Positions 33,285 to 40,181 of a stretch of 64,000 nt of DNA are shown piece by piece (position 1 is the first letter of the stretch; each line of letters begins with the position of its first letter). The position numbers and the translations under genes were made by a program. The stretch is from Variovorax gracilis (lineage in GTDB: Bacteria; Pseudomonadota; Gammaproteobacteria; Burkholderiales; Burkholderiaceae_C), in assembly GCF_030317115.1 (NCBI RefSeq), contig NZ_JASZYF010000006.1, positions 285,647-349,646 on the forward strand, written 5' to 3'. Below the pieces are notes generated by a model. It did not search any database, had not been told where the DNA came from, and worked only from the letters and a program-made list of their open reading frames with translations.

Positions 33285-33989
33285 ATGACCGACCTGTCCG
33301 CTTTCCCCATCACGAAGAAATGGCCTGCCCAGCATCCGGACCAGCTCCAGCTCTATTCGCTGCCCACGCCCAACGGCGTGAAGGTGTCGATCATGCTGGA
33401 AGAGACAGGCCTGGCCTACGAGCCGCATCTGGTGAGCTTCGAGACGCACGACCAGATGTCGCCGGAGTTTCTTTCGCTCAATCCGAACAACAAGATCCCG
33501 GCCATGCTCGACCCCCACGGGCCGGGCGGCAAGCCGCTGGCGCTGTTCGAATCGGGCGCCATCCTCATCTACCTCGCCGACAAGACCGGCAAGCTCATTC
33601 CCCAGGACGCCGCGGGTCGCTACGAGACCATCCAGTGGCTGATGTTCCAGATGGGCGGCATCGGGCCGATGTTCGGCCAGCTCGGTTTCTTCAACAAGTT
33701 CGCCGGCAAGGACTACGAGGACAAGCGCCCGCGCGACCGCTACGTCGCCGAATCGAAGCGCCTGCTCAACGTCCTGGAGCAGCGCCTGAAGGGCCGCGCC
33801 TGGATCATGGGCGATCACTTCACCATCGCCGACATCGCCACCTTCCCGTGGGTGCGCAATCTCGTCGGCTTCTATGAGGCGGGCGATCTCGTGGGCATCC
33901 AGGATTTTCCGAACGTGAATCGCGTGCTCGCGGCCTTCGTGGCCCGACCTGCGGTGGTCAAGGGCCTGGGCATTCCGCGTCGCGGCTGA
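33285..33989 (+). CDS. Glutathione S-transferase family protein (YfcG/nu-class-like)
   Basis: A 234-residue cytosolic protein. The N-terminal thioredoxin-fold domain (about 20-100: LQLYSLPTPNGVKVSIMLEE, with LNPNNKIPAMLDP and ESGAILIYLADKTGKL) holds the glutathione site; the C-terminal all-helical domain (about 105-225) includes HFTIADIATFPWVRNL. The TPNG motif at the active site is typical of the nu-class YfcG/YghU group, which have disulfide-bond reductase activity. The start at MTDLSAF is preferred; an upstream ATG adds 12 residues. Confidence 0.9.
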   Translation: MTDLSAFPITKKWPAQHPDQLQLYSLPTPNGVKVSIMLEETGLAYEPHLVSFETHDQMSPEFLSLNPNNKIPAMLDPHGPGGKPLALFESGAILIYLADKTGKLIPQDAAGRYETIQWLMFQMGGIGPMFGQLGFFNKFAGKDYEDKRPRDRYVAESKRLLNVLEQRLKGRAWIMGDHFTIADIATFPWVRNLVGFYEAGDLVGIQDFPNVNRVLAAFVARPAVVKGLGIPRRG

Positions 33990-34011
33990 CTGCTGAGCGC
34001 GCGCATCCGGC

Positions 34012-34413
34012 ATGACCATCGTCCTCGACACCAACATCGTGCTGGATCTGCTGGTGTTCGATGACCCCGAGCGTGCGCCATTGGCCGCGGCACTGGCGGC
34101 CGGCGAGCTGAGCTGGCTCGCCACCCGTGCGATGCGCGATGAACTCGCGCGTGTGCTGGACTATCCCCTGATCGTCGAGCGCCTCGCCGCCAAGGGGCGG
34201 GACGCCGAAGAAGTCCTTGCGGCTTTCGATGCGCAGGCGAAGGTGGTCGACGGCGTGCCCGGCCGCGCGTCATGCATTTGCCGCGATCCGGACGACCAGA
34301 TCTTCATCGACCTCGCGGTGGCTCATCGCGCCCGGCTTCTGAGCAAGGACCGTGCGGTGCTGTCGATGCGCAAGCGCCTGGCGGCCTTGGGCGTTGCGGT
34401 GTCGCGCGACTAG
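34012..34413 (+). CDS. PIN-domain putative toxin (no adjacent antitoxin)
   Basis: A 133-residue PIN domain, a magnesium-dependent ribonuclease fold. The first acidic residue is in VLDTNIVLDLLV, followed by Glu in MRDELARVLDYPLI and the acidic cluster CRDPDDQIFIDLAVAHRA with DPDD. The layout matches the 'putative toxin-antitoxin system toxin component, PIN family' group of about 135-140 residues. A partner antitoxin would normally lie immediately upstream, but only 22 bp separate it from the GST gene and no small gene is seen downstream before the ArsR promoter. It is therefore an orphan, or paired elsewhere. Confidence 0.85.
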   Translation: MTIVLDTNIVLDLLVFDDPERAPLAAALAAGELSWLATRAMRDELARVLDYPLIVERLAAKGRDAEEVLAAFDAQAKVVDGVPGRASCICRDPDDQIFIDLAVAHRARLLSKDRAVLSMRKRLAALGVAVSRD

Positions 34414-34467
34414 GTCCGCAATCCATCGGCTCGGCGAGCCATCGCTGGACGCAGGCCGATGCACTGC

Positions 34468-34497
34468 TTGACATGCAGGTATTTGCCTGCATATCAT
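34468..34497 (+). promoter_or_regulatory. Sigma-70-type promoter with embedded ArsR operator
   Basis: TTGACA (34468-34473) and TATCAT (34492-34497) are separated by 18 bp, and the spacer is almost filled by an inverted repeat ATGCAGG-N6-CCTGCAT (34473-34492). The repeat touches both boxes, so a bound repressor would block polymerase. It lies 22 bp before the ArsR-type gene, the arrangement expected for autorepression. Confidence 0.75.
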
Positions 34498-34519
34498 TCC
34501 CCGCACATGAATACGACGG

Positions 34520-34834
34520 ATGGACGCTGACAAGGTTTTCAAGGCGCTGGGCGATCCGACGCGCAGGAAGCTGCTCGACCTGCTCTTCGAGCGGAACGGG
34601 CAGACTCTGGGCCAGCTCTGCGAGCACCTGGACATGTCGCGGCAATCGGCCACCCAGCACATCGGGATGCTCGAGGCGGCCAATCTGGTGAGCACGGTAT
34701 GGCGCGGCCGGGAGAAGCTGCATTTCATCAACCCGGTGCCGCTGCACGAGGTCTACGAGCGGTGGGTGCGGAAATTCGAACGCCAGCGGCTCAGCCTGCT
34801 GCACGACCTGAAGAACGAACTCGAAGGAGATTGA
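34520..34834 (+). CDS. ArsR family transcriptional regulator
   Basis: A 104-residue winged-helix repressor (ALGDPTRRKLLDLLFERNGQ, then LCEHLDMSRQSATQHIGMLE). It lacks the metal-binding cysteines of ArsR/SmtB proper and belongs to the subgroup paired with AHSA1/SRPBCC proteins. The GDPTRR and SRQSATQH motifs are typical of that subgroup. It is transcribed from the promoter/operator at 34468-34497 and followed 2 bp later by the SRPBCC gene. The likely role is self-repression of the three-gene operon; the ligand is unknown. Confidence 0.88.
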   Translation: MDADKVFKALGDPTRRKLLDLLFERNGQTLGQLCEHLDMSRQSATQHIGMLEAANLVSTVWRGREKLHFINPVPLHEVYERWVRKFERQRLSLLHDLKNELEGD

Positions 34835-34836
34835 CT

Positions 34837-35301
34837 GTGAGCAACGAGAAGACCAGCTTCGTCTATGTGACCTACATCCGCTCGACGCCGGAAAAGGTGT
34901 TCGAGGCCATCACGAAACCGGAGATCGCGCGGCGCTATTGGGGCCACGAGAACGTCTCCGGCTGGAAGCCCGGATCGACCTGGGAGCATGTGCGCGCCAA
35001 CGACCAGCGCACGGTGCAGGTAGTCGGCAAGGTCGTCGAGGTCGCGCCGCCGACGCGCCTGGTCATCACGTGGGCGAACGCTTCGCAGGCCGCCGATCCG
35101 GCCAGCTACAGCCGCGTGAGCTTCGACATCGAGGCGTACGAAGAGATGGTGCGGCTGACCGTGACCCACGACGAACTCGAGGCCGGCAGCGGAATGGCCA
35201 AGGGCATCCAGCAGGGCTGGCCGATCGTTCTTTCGAGCCTGAAGTCCCTGCTGGAAACGGGGCAGGGCATCGATGTCTTCGCCAAGCCGAAAGCGGCTTG
35301 A
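34837..35301 (+). CDS. SRPBCC (AHSA1-type) domain protein
   Basis: A 154-residue protein with a single START/Bet v1-like cavity domain (FVYVTYIRSTPEKVFEAITK at the start, RRYWGHENVSGWKPGSTWEH in the middle, AKGIQQGWPIVLSSLKSLLE at the end). The start is GTG at 34837, two bases after the ArsR stop. Proteins of this type are almost always encoded directly after ArsR-like regulators and probably bind small hydrophobic ligands, possibly sensing them. No catalytic role is assigned. Confidence 0.85.
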   Translation: MSNEKTSFVYVTYIRSTPEKVFEAITKPEIARRYWGHENVSGWKPGSTWEHVRANDQRTVQVVGKVVEVAPPTRLVITWANASQAADPASYSRVSFDIEAYEEMVRLTVTHDELEAGSGMAKGIQQGWPIVLSSLKSLLETGQGIDVFAKPKAA

Positions 35302-35315
35302 ACCAGGAGTTGTTC

Positions 35316-35732
35316 ATGGGCCAGCCTTATACCGGCGGATGCGCGTGCGGCGCAGTCCGCTACGCAACCAGGCACGCGCCCGTCTTCCAGAACCACTGCC
35401 AGTGCCGCGATTGCCAGCGGCGAAGCGGCACCGGGCACGGCTCCTACCTGACCTTTCCGGCGCGCGCCGAGATGACGATCACTGGCGAGGCGACGCACTG
35501 GCAGGTCGCAGGCGACAGCGGCAACGCGAAGGTGCACTCCTTCTGCGCGGTCTGCGGAACGCCGGTCTACCTGAGCTTCGTCGCGATGCCGGACCTGATC
35601 GCGGTCCACGCGGGCAGCCTGGACGACCCGGAACGGTTCGTGCCGCAGGTCCTCACCTACAGCGAGCGCGGGGTGGCGTGGGACGCCATCGATCCTTCGC
35701 TGCAGGCATTCGAGCGGATGCCGGCCGGCTAG
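35316..35732 (+). CDS. GFA family protein (Gfa/CENP-V domain)
   Basis: A 138-residue zinc protein. Cysteines are spaced GGCACGAVRY, HCQCRDCQRR and CAVCGTPVYL, the two-zinc pattern of Gfa-type domains. The prototype catalyses S-hydroxymethylglutathione formation, but that activity is disputed for most members. It starts 14 bp after the SRPBCC gene with a near-consensus AGGAG site and closes the ArsR operon. The stop shares a CTAG overlap with the convergent kinase-fold gene. Confidence 0.88.
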   Translation: MGQPYTGGCACGAVRYATRHAPVFQNHCQCRDCQRRSGTGHGSYLTFPARAEMTITGEATHWQVAGDSGNAKVHSFCAVCGTPVYLSFVAMPDLIAVHAGSLDDPERFVPQVLTYSERGVAWDAIDPSLQAFERMPAG

Positions 35733-36634
35733 CGCGACTCGCTGCCGTACCACCGCGCCAGCAGGCTCGCCACCGCGCGCACGCGCTGGGTGTCGCGTCC
35801 CCAGCGCCGGCCGGAAGGCAGGTGCCGCAGCCATCGCATGCGCCGCGCCGCGACGGCGAGTCGCGCGCGCACCTCGTCGCTGGCATCGGCCAGCACCCCG
35901 TGCCAGTGGGATGCGGCCGCGTGCGGCGATGCGGCGTCGACCAGCATCGCGGTGGAATGCAGGTAGCTGAGCCAGTCGCGCGCCTGGCATTCGGCCAGCG
36001 GCAGTGTCTCGCCCGGGTCGTCCTCGAAGTCGATGTAGCCGATGGCGCCGTCCGGGCACCGGACCATGTTGCGGTCGAAGGCCTGGCTCAGGTACGCGCC
36101 GTGCGCGTGCACAGTCGCGATCGCGGCGAGCCCTTCGTGCCACACCGCGAGCAGCGCAGCTGGCCCCGCGGCGGCGGCCTGGTCGAGCCGCTCCTGCAGC
36201 ACCACGGAAGGGCGGCCGCTCTCGCCCAGGTCGGAGATCAGCAGCCCGTCCGGCTGCTGCGCCAGCACCGATGGCACGCGCAGCCCGGCGTCGCCCAGCG
36301 CCTTGAGCCGGCGCGCCTCGATCTCGATCGCGGCCTCGCCGCCCGGGTTGGGCACCGGCGACAGCACGTCGAGCCTCAAGGTGCCCGCGATGGCCGCGAG
36401 CAGGTGGTAGCGCAGCTTGCCGTGGCGCGGGCCGGCCTTCTTGAGCCACACGCGCTCGTTGCCGAAGCGGTGGCTCGCCACCAGTTTCGCCTGCTGCGGG
36501 AGCGTGATGCGGAGGAACTCCGCGTAGTCCTCGGGTTGCGGCGGCGGCGCGCCCGGTTCGAGCGGCGCCGGGGCCGACGCCATGCTCTTGCGCATCTGGA
36601 CGCGGGTCGACCCGCCCCGTCTCACTGAATTCAT
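35729..36634 (-). CDS. Kinase-fold protein, LPS/Kdo-kinase-like (BUD32-type)
   Basis: A 301-residue protein of the eukaryotic-type kinase superfamily. It has a conserved Lys segment (NERVWLKKAGPRHGKLRYHL), a catalytic loop HAHGAYLSQAFDRNMVRC with Asp-x-x-Asn-like residues, and IGYIDFEDDPG in the position of the DFG metal-binding motif. It resembles the small bacterial kinases that phosphorylate lipopolysaccharide sugars or small molecules more than Ser/Thr kinases. The start is uncertain between ATG 36634, 36595 and 36583; no good ribosome site marks any. It is divergent from the YecA-type gene. Substrate unknown. Confidence 0.65.
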   Translation of the reverse strand: MNSVRRGGSTRVQMRKSMASAPAPLEPGAPPPQPEDYAEFLRITLPQQAKLVASHRFGNERVWLKKAGPRHGKLRYHLLAAIAGTLRLDVLSPVPNPGGEAAIEIEARRLKALGDAGLRVPSVLAQQPDGLLISDLGESGRPSVVLQERLDQAAAAGPAALLAVWHEGLAAIATVHAHGAYLSQAFDRNMVRCPDGAIGYIDFEDDPGETLPLAECQARDWLSYLHSTAMLVDAASPHAAASHWHGVLADASDEVRARLAVAARRMRWLRHLPSGRRWGRDTQRVRAVASLLARWYGSESR

Positions 36635-36762
36635 AGGGGTAGGGGCAGAGCCGCGCCCAGCGCAGGGGCGGTGTAACGCGCCGGAAACGGCGGAATCATC
36701 AGGGTAGAAATAAGGGGTCTCCGGGAACCTTGCTGCATCATAGAGGGCTGCCTTCCCATGCC

Positions 36763-37548
36763 ATGACAACCCAAGCCGACACCCCGACCCCCGCCCACCC
36801 CGACAACGCACCGCTCGGCCCCGACGATTTCGACGCCCTCGACCACGCCCTCGACGCCATGCGCGAGCAGGACGAGGAGATCCCGCAATGGGAATTCTGC
36901 GAGGGCTTCATGGCTGCCCTGGTCTGCTCGCGCCGGCCGATCGAGCCTTCCGAATACTGGCCCATGCTGCTGGGCGACGGCTTCGTGCCGGCAAGGCACA
37001 TGGAATTCATCTGGCGCTGGAAGCGGCGCTGGCGCGAGATCGAGACCGGTCTCGATGCCGACGTGCAGTCACTGGACGACGAGCGCACCTGGCAGCCCGA
37101 GGTGCTGGACACGCGTGGCGCGATTGCCGCCTTGCCGGAGGAAGAGCGCGCAGGGATGGAGGGCGAGGCCATCCCGTCCTTCGCGCAGGTCTGGGCGCTC
37201 GGCTTCATGTTCGCGGTGGAGAACTGGCCCGACGATTGGGCGCCGCCGCGCGACAAGGAAGCCGCGCAGATGCTCGACGAGGCGCTCGACGCGATCGTCA
37301 CCCTCACCGAGGACGACAAGGGCAAGCCCGTGGTCTCGATGTATGCCGAGGACGGCCCGCCGAGCGTGAGCCAGGAGCGCGTCGATGATTTCGGCGCCGC
37401 CATCTGGGCGGTGTACGACCTGCGTCAACTCTGGCGCAGCATGGGTCCGCGTGTGGAAACGATCCGCAAGGAAGCGACGCCCGGCCGCAACGATCCCTGC
37501 CCTTGCGGCAGCGGCAAGAAATACAAGAAGTGCCACGGTGCCGGCTGA
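36763..37548 (+). CDS. YecA/UPF0149 family protein with SEC-C zinc motif
   Basis: A 261-residue cytoplasmic protein. The N-terminal three-quarters match the acidic all-helical UPF0149/YecA family ([20 protein letters not shown], and [19 protein letters not shown]). The C-terminus is a SEC-C zinc-binding motif, [19 protein letters not shown], as in SecA. Such fusions are thought to recognise ribosomes or nascent chains, but the role is not established. Its end overlaps the following MFS gene by 11 nt. The start is ATG 36763. Confidence 0.88.
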   Translation: MTTQADTPTPAHPDNAPLGPDDFDALDHALDAMREQDEEIPQWEFCEGFMAALVCSRRPIEPSEYWPMLLGDGFVPARHMEFIWRWKRRWREIETGLDADVQSLDDERTWQPEVLDTRGAIAALPEEERAGMEGEAIPSFAQVWALGFMFAVENWPDDWAPPRDKEAAQMLDEALDAIVTLTEDDKGKPVVSMYAEDGPPSVSQERVDDFGAAIWAVYDLRQLWRSMGPRVETIRKEATPGRNDPCPCGSGKKYKKCHGAG

Positions 37549-38773
37549 GGCCTCGCTGAACCGCACGCCAGCCGCGCTTTCGGCGCGCACCGCCTGGACC
37601 ATGGTCCTGGCGCTGTGCACGGCCTTCGCGCTGAGCCAGGCCTACCGCACGGTCGGCGCCATCATGGCGAGCCAGTTGCAGGCGGAGTTCAAGCTGTCGG
37701 CGCAGGCGCTGGGTGTTTTCTCGGGCGCCTTCCATTTCGCCTTCGGCGCGATGCAACTCTTCATGGGCATCGGGATCGACCTGCACGGCGTGCGCCGCAC
37801 AGTGCTCACCGCCTTTCCGCTCGCCATCGTCGGTGCGGTGCTCTCGGCTGTCTCGACGAACTACCTCGTGCTGGTGGGCGGGCAGGTGCTGATCGGCGTC
37901 GGCTGCGCGCCGGCCTTTCTTGTGTGCACCGTGTTCATCGCGCGGCACTTTCCGGCGGCTCGCTTCGCCTCGGTGTCGGGGCTGGTGCTCGGCATCGGCG
38001 GTATCGGCATGCTGCTCACCGGCACACCGCTCGCATGGCTGGTGCAGGAGCACTCGTGGCGCATGGGCTTCGTCATGCTGGCCGTGGCTTCGGCGCTGGC
38101 GTGGCTGTCCATTCTCTGGTGGGTGCGCGAGCCGGCACCGCAGGGCACGCAGCCCCGGGAGTCGCTGCTGGGCGCGTTGCGGCAATTCGGGTCGCTCTTC
38201 GCCATGCCGCACACGCTCGGCATCATGGTGCTCGGCGCCGTGACCTACGCGGCCTTCATTTCGCTGCGCGGCCTCTGGCTCGGACCCTTGCTGATCGAGC
38301 GACACGGCTATTCGCTCGTGCAGAGCGGCAATGTGGCGCTGATCGTCTCGGTGATCTCGCTCTTCGGGCCGCCGCTTTTCGGCCGGCTGGACCGCGACGG
38401 ACCGGTGCGGCGCCGGCGCATCGTGGCCTGCAGCCTCGCGTATGCGGGCCTGTTCCTCGCCATCGCCTTCTTCACCTCGGCTTGGATCGACGTCGGCGGC
38501 ACCATCCTGATCGGGCTGCTGTCGGGCTTCATCGTCTGGCAGTACGCCGACGTGCGGGTCGCGTATCCGGCGGCCATCACCGGCCGTGCAATGGCCGTGT
38601 TCACGATGGCGATGTTCCTCGGCGTGGCCTTGATGCAGTGGGTCACCGGCGTGGCGGCTTCGATCGCCATCGCGCACGGCATCGAGCCCTACAGTGCGGT
38701 GCTCGCGACCATCGCCGTGCTGCTGGTCACCGCGACAGTGGCATTCGCCCGGCTGCCTGGGCCCGGCGCGTAG
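37538..38773 (+). CDS. MFS transporter
   Basis: A 411-residue inner-membrane permease with 12 predicted transmembrane helices. The MFS signature loop between helices 2 and 3 reads [19 protein letters not shown], and other helices show [19 protein letters not shown] and [20 protein letters not shown]. The start is a GTG within the end of the YecA gene (11-nt overlap). It belongs to the NarK/ACS-like sugar or organic-anion group by general look, but the substrate cannot be told. The C-terminal end lies 4 bp from a convergent lipoprotein gene. Confidence 0.85.
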   Translation: MPAEASLNRTPAALSARTAWTMVLALCTAFALSQAYRTVGAIMASQLQAEFKLSAQALGVFSGAFHFAFGAMQLFMGIGIDLHGVRRTVLTAFPLAIVGAVLSAVSTNYLVLVGGQVLIGVGCAPAFLVCTVFIARHFPAARFASVSGLVLGIGGIGMLLTGTPLAWLVQEHSWRMGFVMLAVASALAWLSILWWVREPAPQGTQPRESLLGALRQFGSLFAMPHTLGIMVLGAVTYAAFISLRGLWLGPLLIERHGYSLVQSGNVALIVSVISLFGPPLFGRLDRDGPVRRRRIVACSLAYAGLFLAIAFFTSAWIDVGGTILIGLLSGFIVWQYADVRVAYPAAITGRAMAVFTMAMFLGVALMQWVTGVAASIAIAHGIEPYSAVLATIAVLLVTATVAFARLPGPGA

Positions 38774-38776
38774 CCT

Positions 38777-39286
38777 TCACCACCAACGCCGGCGGTCGAA
38801 CTCCAGGTCGTCGCCGACGTTGTAGTGATCCACCCGCCCCGTCGGATCGACGTAGATGTAGAGGAAGCGCCGATTGTTGATCTGCAGGTACCGCCACGAC
38901 CAGACCGTGCCGTTGAACGAAGTCACGCGCGTCTGCTGGTACGGCCGGCCATAGGTGAAGAGCACGTCCTCGACGCGCCATTCGCCGGGCTTGATGGTGC
39001 TGGCGAACAGGCCTTCGTCAAGTTCCTGCCGCACCGAATAGACGCGGCCTGCCGAATCGATATCGATATTGCTCACCTGGAAGCCGGCGGGCCCGCGCGA
39101 GTATTGGAGGCGTTCTCCGGTGGGCGTGCGATAGATCGCGGTCGGGCCGCCCAGTTGCTGCAGGACCTGCTCGCGAGGGGTGCCGGGCTGGACGCGCGAC
39201 GGATCGCTCGCGCAACCTGCGAGCAGGACGCACCCCAGTGCGATGGTGCACAGCATCTTCATCGGAATGCCGGCTCGATGTTCCAT
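38777..39286 (-). CDS. Outer-membrane-type lipoprotein, BamE-like fold
   Basis: A 169-residue lipoprotein. A hydrophobic signal (MLCTIALGCVLLAGC) ends at a lipobox Cys; the mature region has two repeated beta-alpha modules beginning RVQPGTPREQVLQQLGGPTA and IKPGEWRVEDVLFTYGRPYQ, resembling SmpA/BamE domains. GAGGCCATC precedes the ATG at 39286, which I prefer; ATG 39262 (MKMLCTI) would give 161 residues. The role is probably envelope assembly, but it is not the canonical BamE because the sequence is diverged. Convergent with the MFS gene. Confidence 0.75.
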   Translation of the reverse strand: MEHRAGIPMKMLCTIALGCVLLAGCASDPSRVQPGTPREQVLQQLGGPTAIYRTPTGERLQYSRGPAGFQVSNIDIDSAGRVYSVRQELDEGLFASTIKPGEWRVEDVLFTYGRPYQQTRVTSFNGTVWSWRYLQINNRRFLYIYVDPTGRVDHYNVGDDLEFDRRRWW

Positions 39287-39394
39287 GATGGCCTCACTGT
39301 GCAGGTTCGAGCAGGGGGCGGCTGTCGGACGAGTGGCTTCCCTGGTGTCGGAAGTCGGTAAAGTCGCGGGCTCCCTGCTTACAGGCTCGCTGCC

Positions 39395-39631
39395 ATGTCC
39401 TTTCCGATGCGCCGTCTCGCCACGCTCTCCATTTTGATCCTCGCGACGCTGGTTGCCGCCTGTGCGTCGCGGTCCGCGCCCCGGGTGACCTGGCTCGGCG
39501 ACGGCGTGTTCAAGTCGCCCACCGCGCAAGAGGCGGAAGCCTACTGCCGCAATTTCGGCGCGCCGATGCGCTTCGTGGGGCCCAAGGGGCCGGGCGTGCC
39601 GACGGGCGAAGTCACCTATCGTTGCGACTGA
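39395..39631 (+). CDS. Small hypothetical lipoprotein
   Basis: A 78-residue protein with a signal ending in a lipobox (LATLSILILATLVAACAS), then a short basic-acidic mature part with two cysteines (EAEAYCRNFGAPMRF and GEVTYRCD at the end). The two cysteines may form a disulfide. No recognised family. It starts at ATG 39395 (a second ATG lies 4 codons later) and is divergent from the BamE-like lipoprotein. Confidence 0.65.
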   Translation: MSFPMRRLATLSILILATLVAACASRSAPRVTWLGDGVFKSPTAQEAEAYCRNFGAPMRFVGPKGPGVPTGEVTYRCD

Positions 39632-39748
39632 AGGCTCTTCACGGTTGCTGACGTTTGGCAACCAACTTCACAGAGCCTATGTCCGCCTCTCCGGAGCGAC
39701 GCACGTTATGGAGTGCATAGGGCGGCCTTCGCTGCCTCCGGAGTCTCA

Positions 39749-40114
39749 GTGAATTTCAATTCCTTCCCGAAGTGGGCCGCTGCCGCCATTGCGACCGGCG
39801 CACTTTTCGCCGCCGCGTCGGCGAACGCCGAGGTGAACTGGTCGGTCGGCATCAACGTCCCGGGGGTGGCTGTCGGCGTCGCCGAGCCGGCCCCCGTCTA
39901 CTACGAGCCCGCACCCGTGTATTCGCGTCCGGCGCCGATCTACTACCAGCCCGCGCCTCCGGTGTATTACCAGCGGCCGCCCCCGCCCGCCTACTATGCG
40001 CCTGCGCCCGTGTACTACGGGCCGCCGGCGCCCTACTACGATGGACGAGGCGAGCGGTGGCGCCACCGGCATCACCACGGTCGTGACTGGGATGGCCGGG
40101 GCGATCGGGACTGA
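39749..40114 (+). CDS. Tyr/Pro-rich secreted protein
   Basis: A 121-residue protein starting from GTG 39749, with GGAG a few bases upstream. A signal peptide (WAAAAIATGALFAAASANAE) is followed by NWSVGINVPGVAVGVAEP and then a low-complexity run of Pro, Ala and paired Tyr (YYEPAPVYSRPAPIYYQPAP, for example) ending in a His/Arg/Gly-rich basic tail (HRHHHGRDWDGRG). This layout resembles short proline- and tyrosine-rich envelope proteins that are common but uncharacterised. The His-rich tail could bind metal. A terminator follows at 40133. Confidence 0.7.
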   Translation: MNFNSFPKWAAAAIATGALFAAASANAEVNWSVGINVPGVAVGVAEPAPVYYEPAPVYSRPAPIYYQPAPPVYYQRPPPPAYYAPAPVYYGPPAPYYDGRGERWRHRHHHGRDWDGRGDRD

Positions 40115-40132
40115 GCGTCGGGCGATGAAAAA

Positions 40133-40159
40133 AAAGGGCGACCCGCGGGGCCGCCCTTT
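40133..40159. terminator. Bidirectional terminator
   Basis: AAAGGGCG (40133-40140) and CGCCCTTT (40152-40159) pair perfectly, with an inner CCC/GGG extension. The left end carries a run of A and the right end TTTC, so the hairpin can stop transcription from both sides. It lies between the Tyr/Pro-rich gene and the convergent TonB receptor gene. Confidence 0.85.
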
Positions 40160-40181
40160 CGTCAGGTGAGTGACCGCCCGA

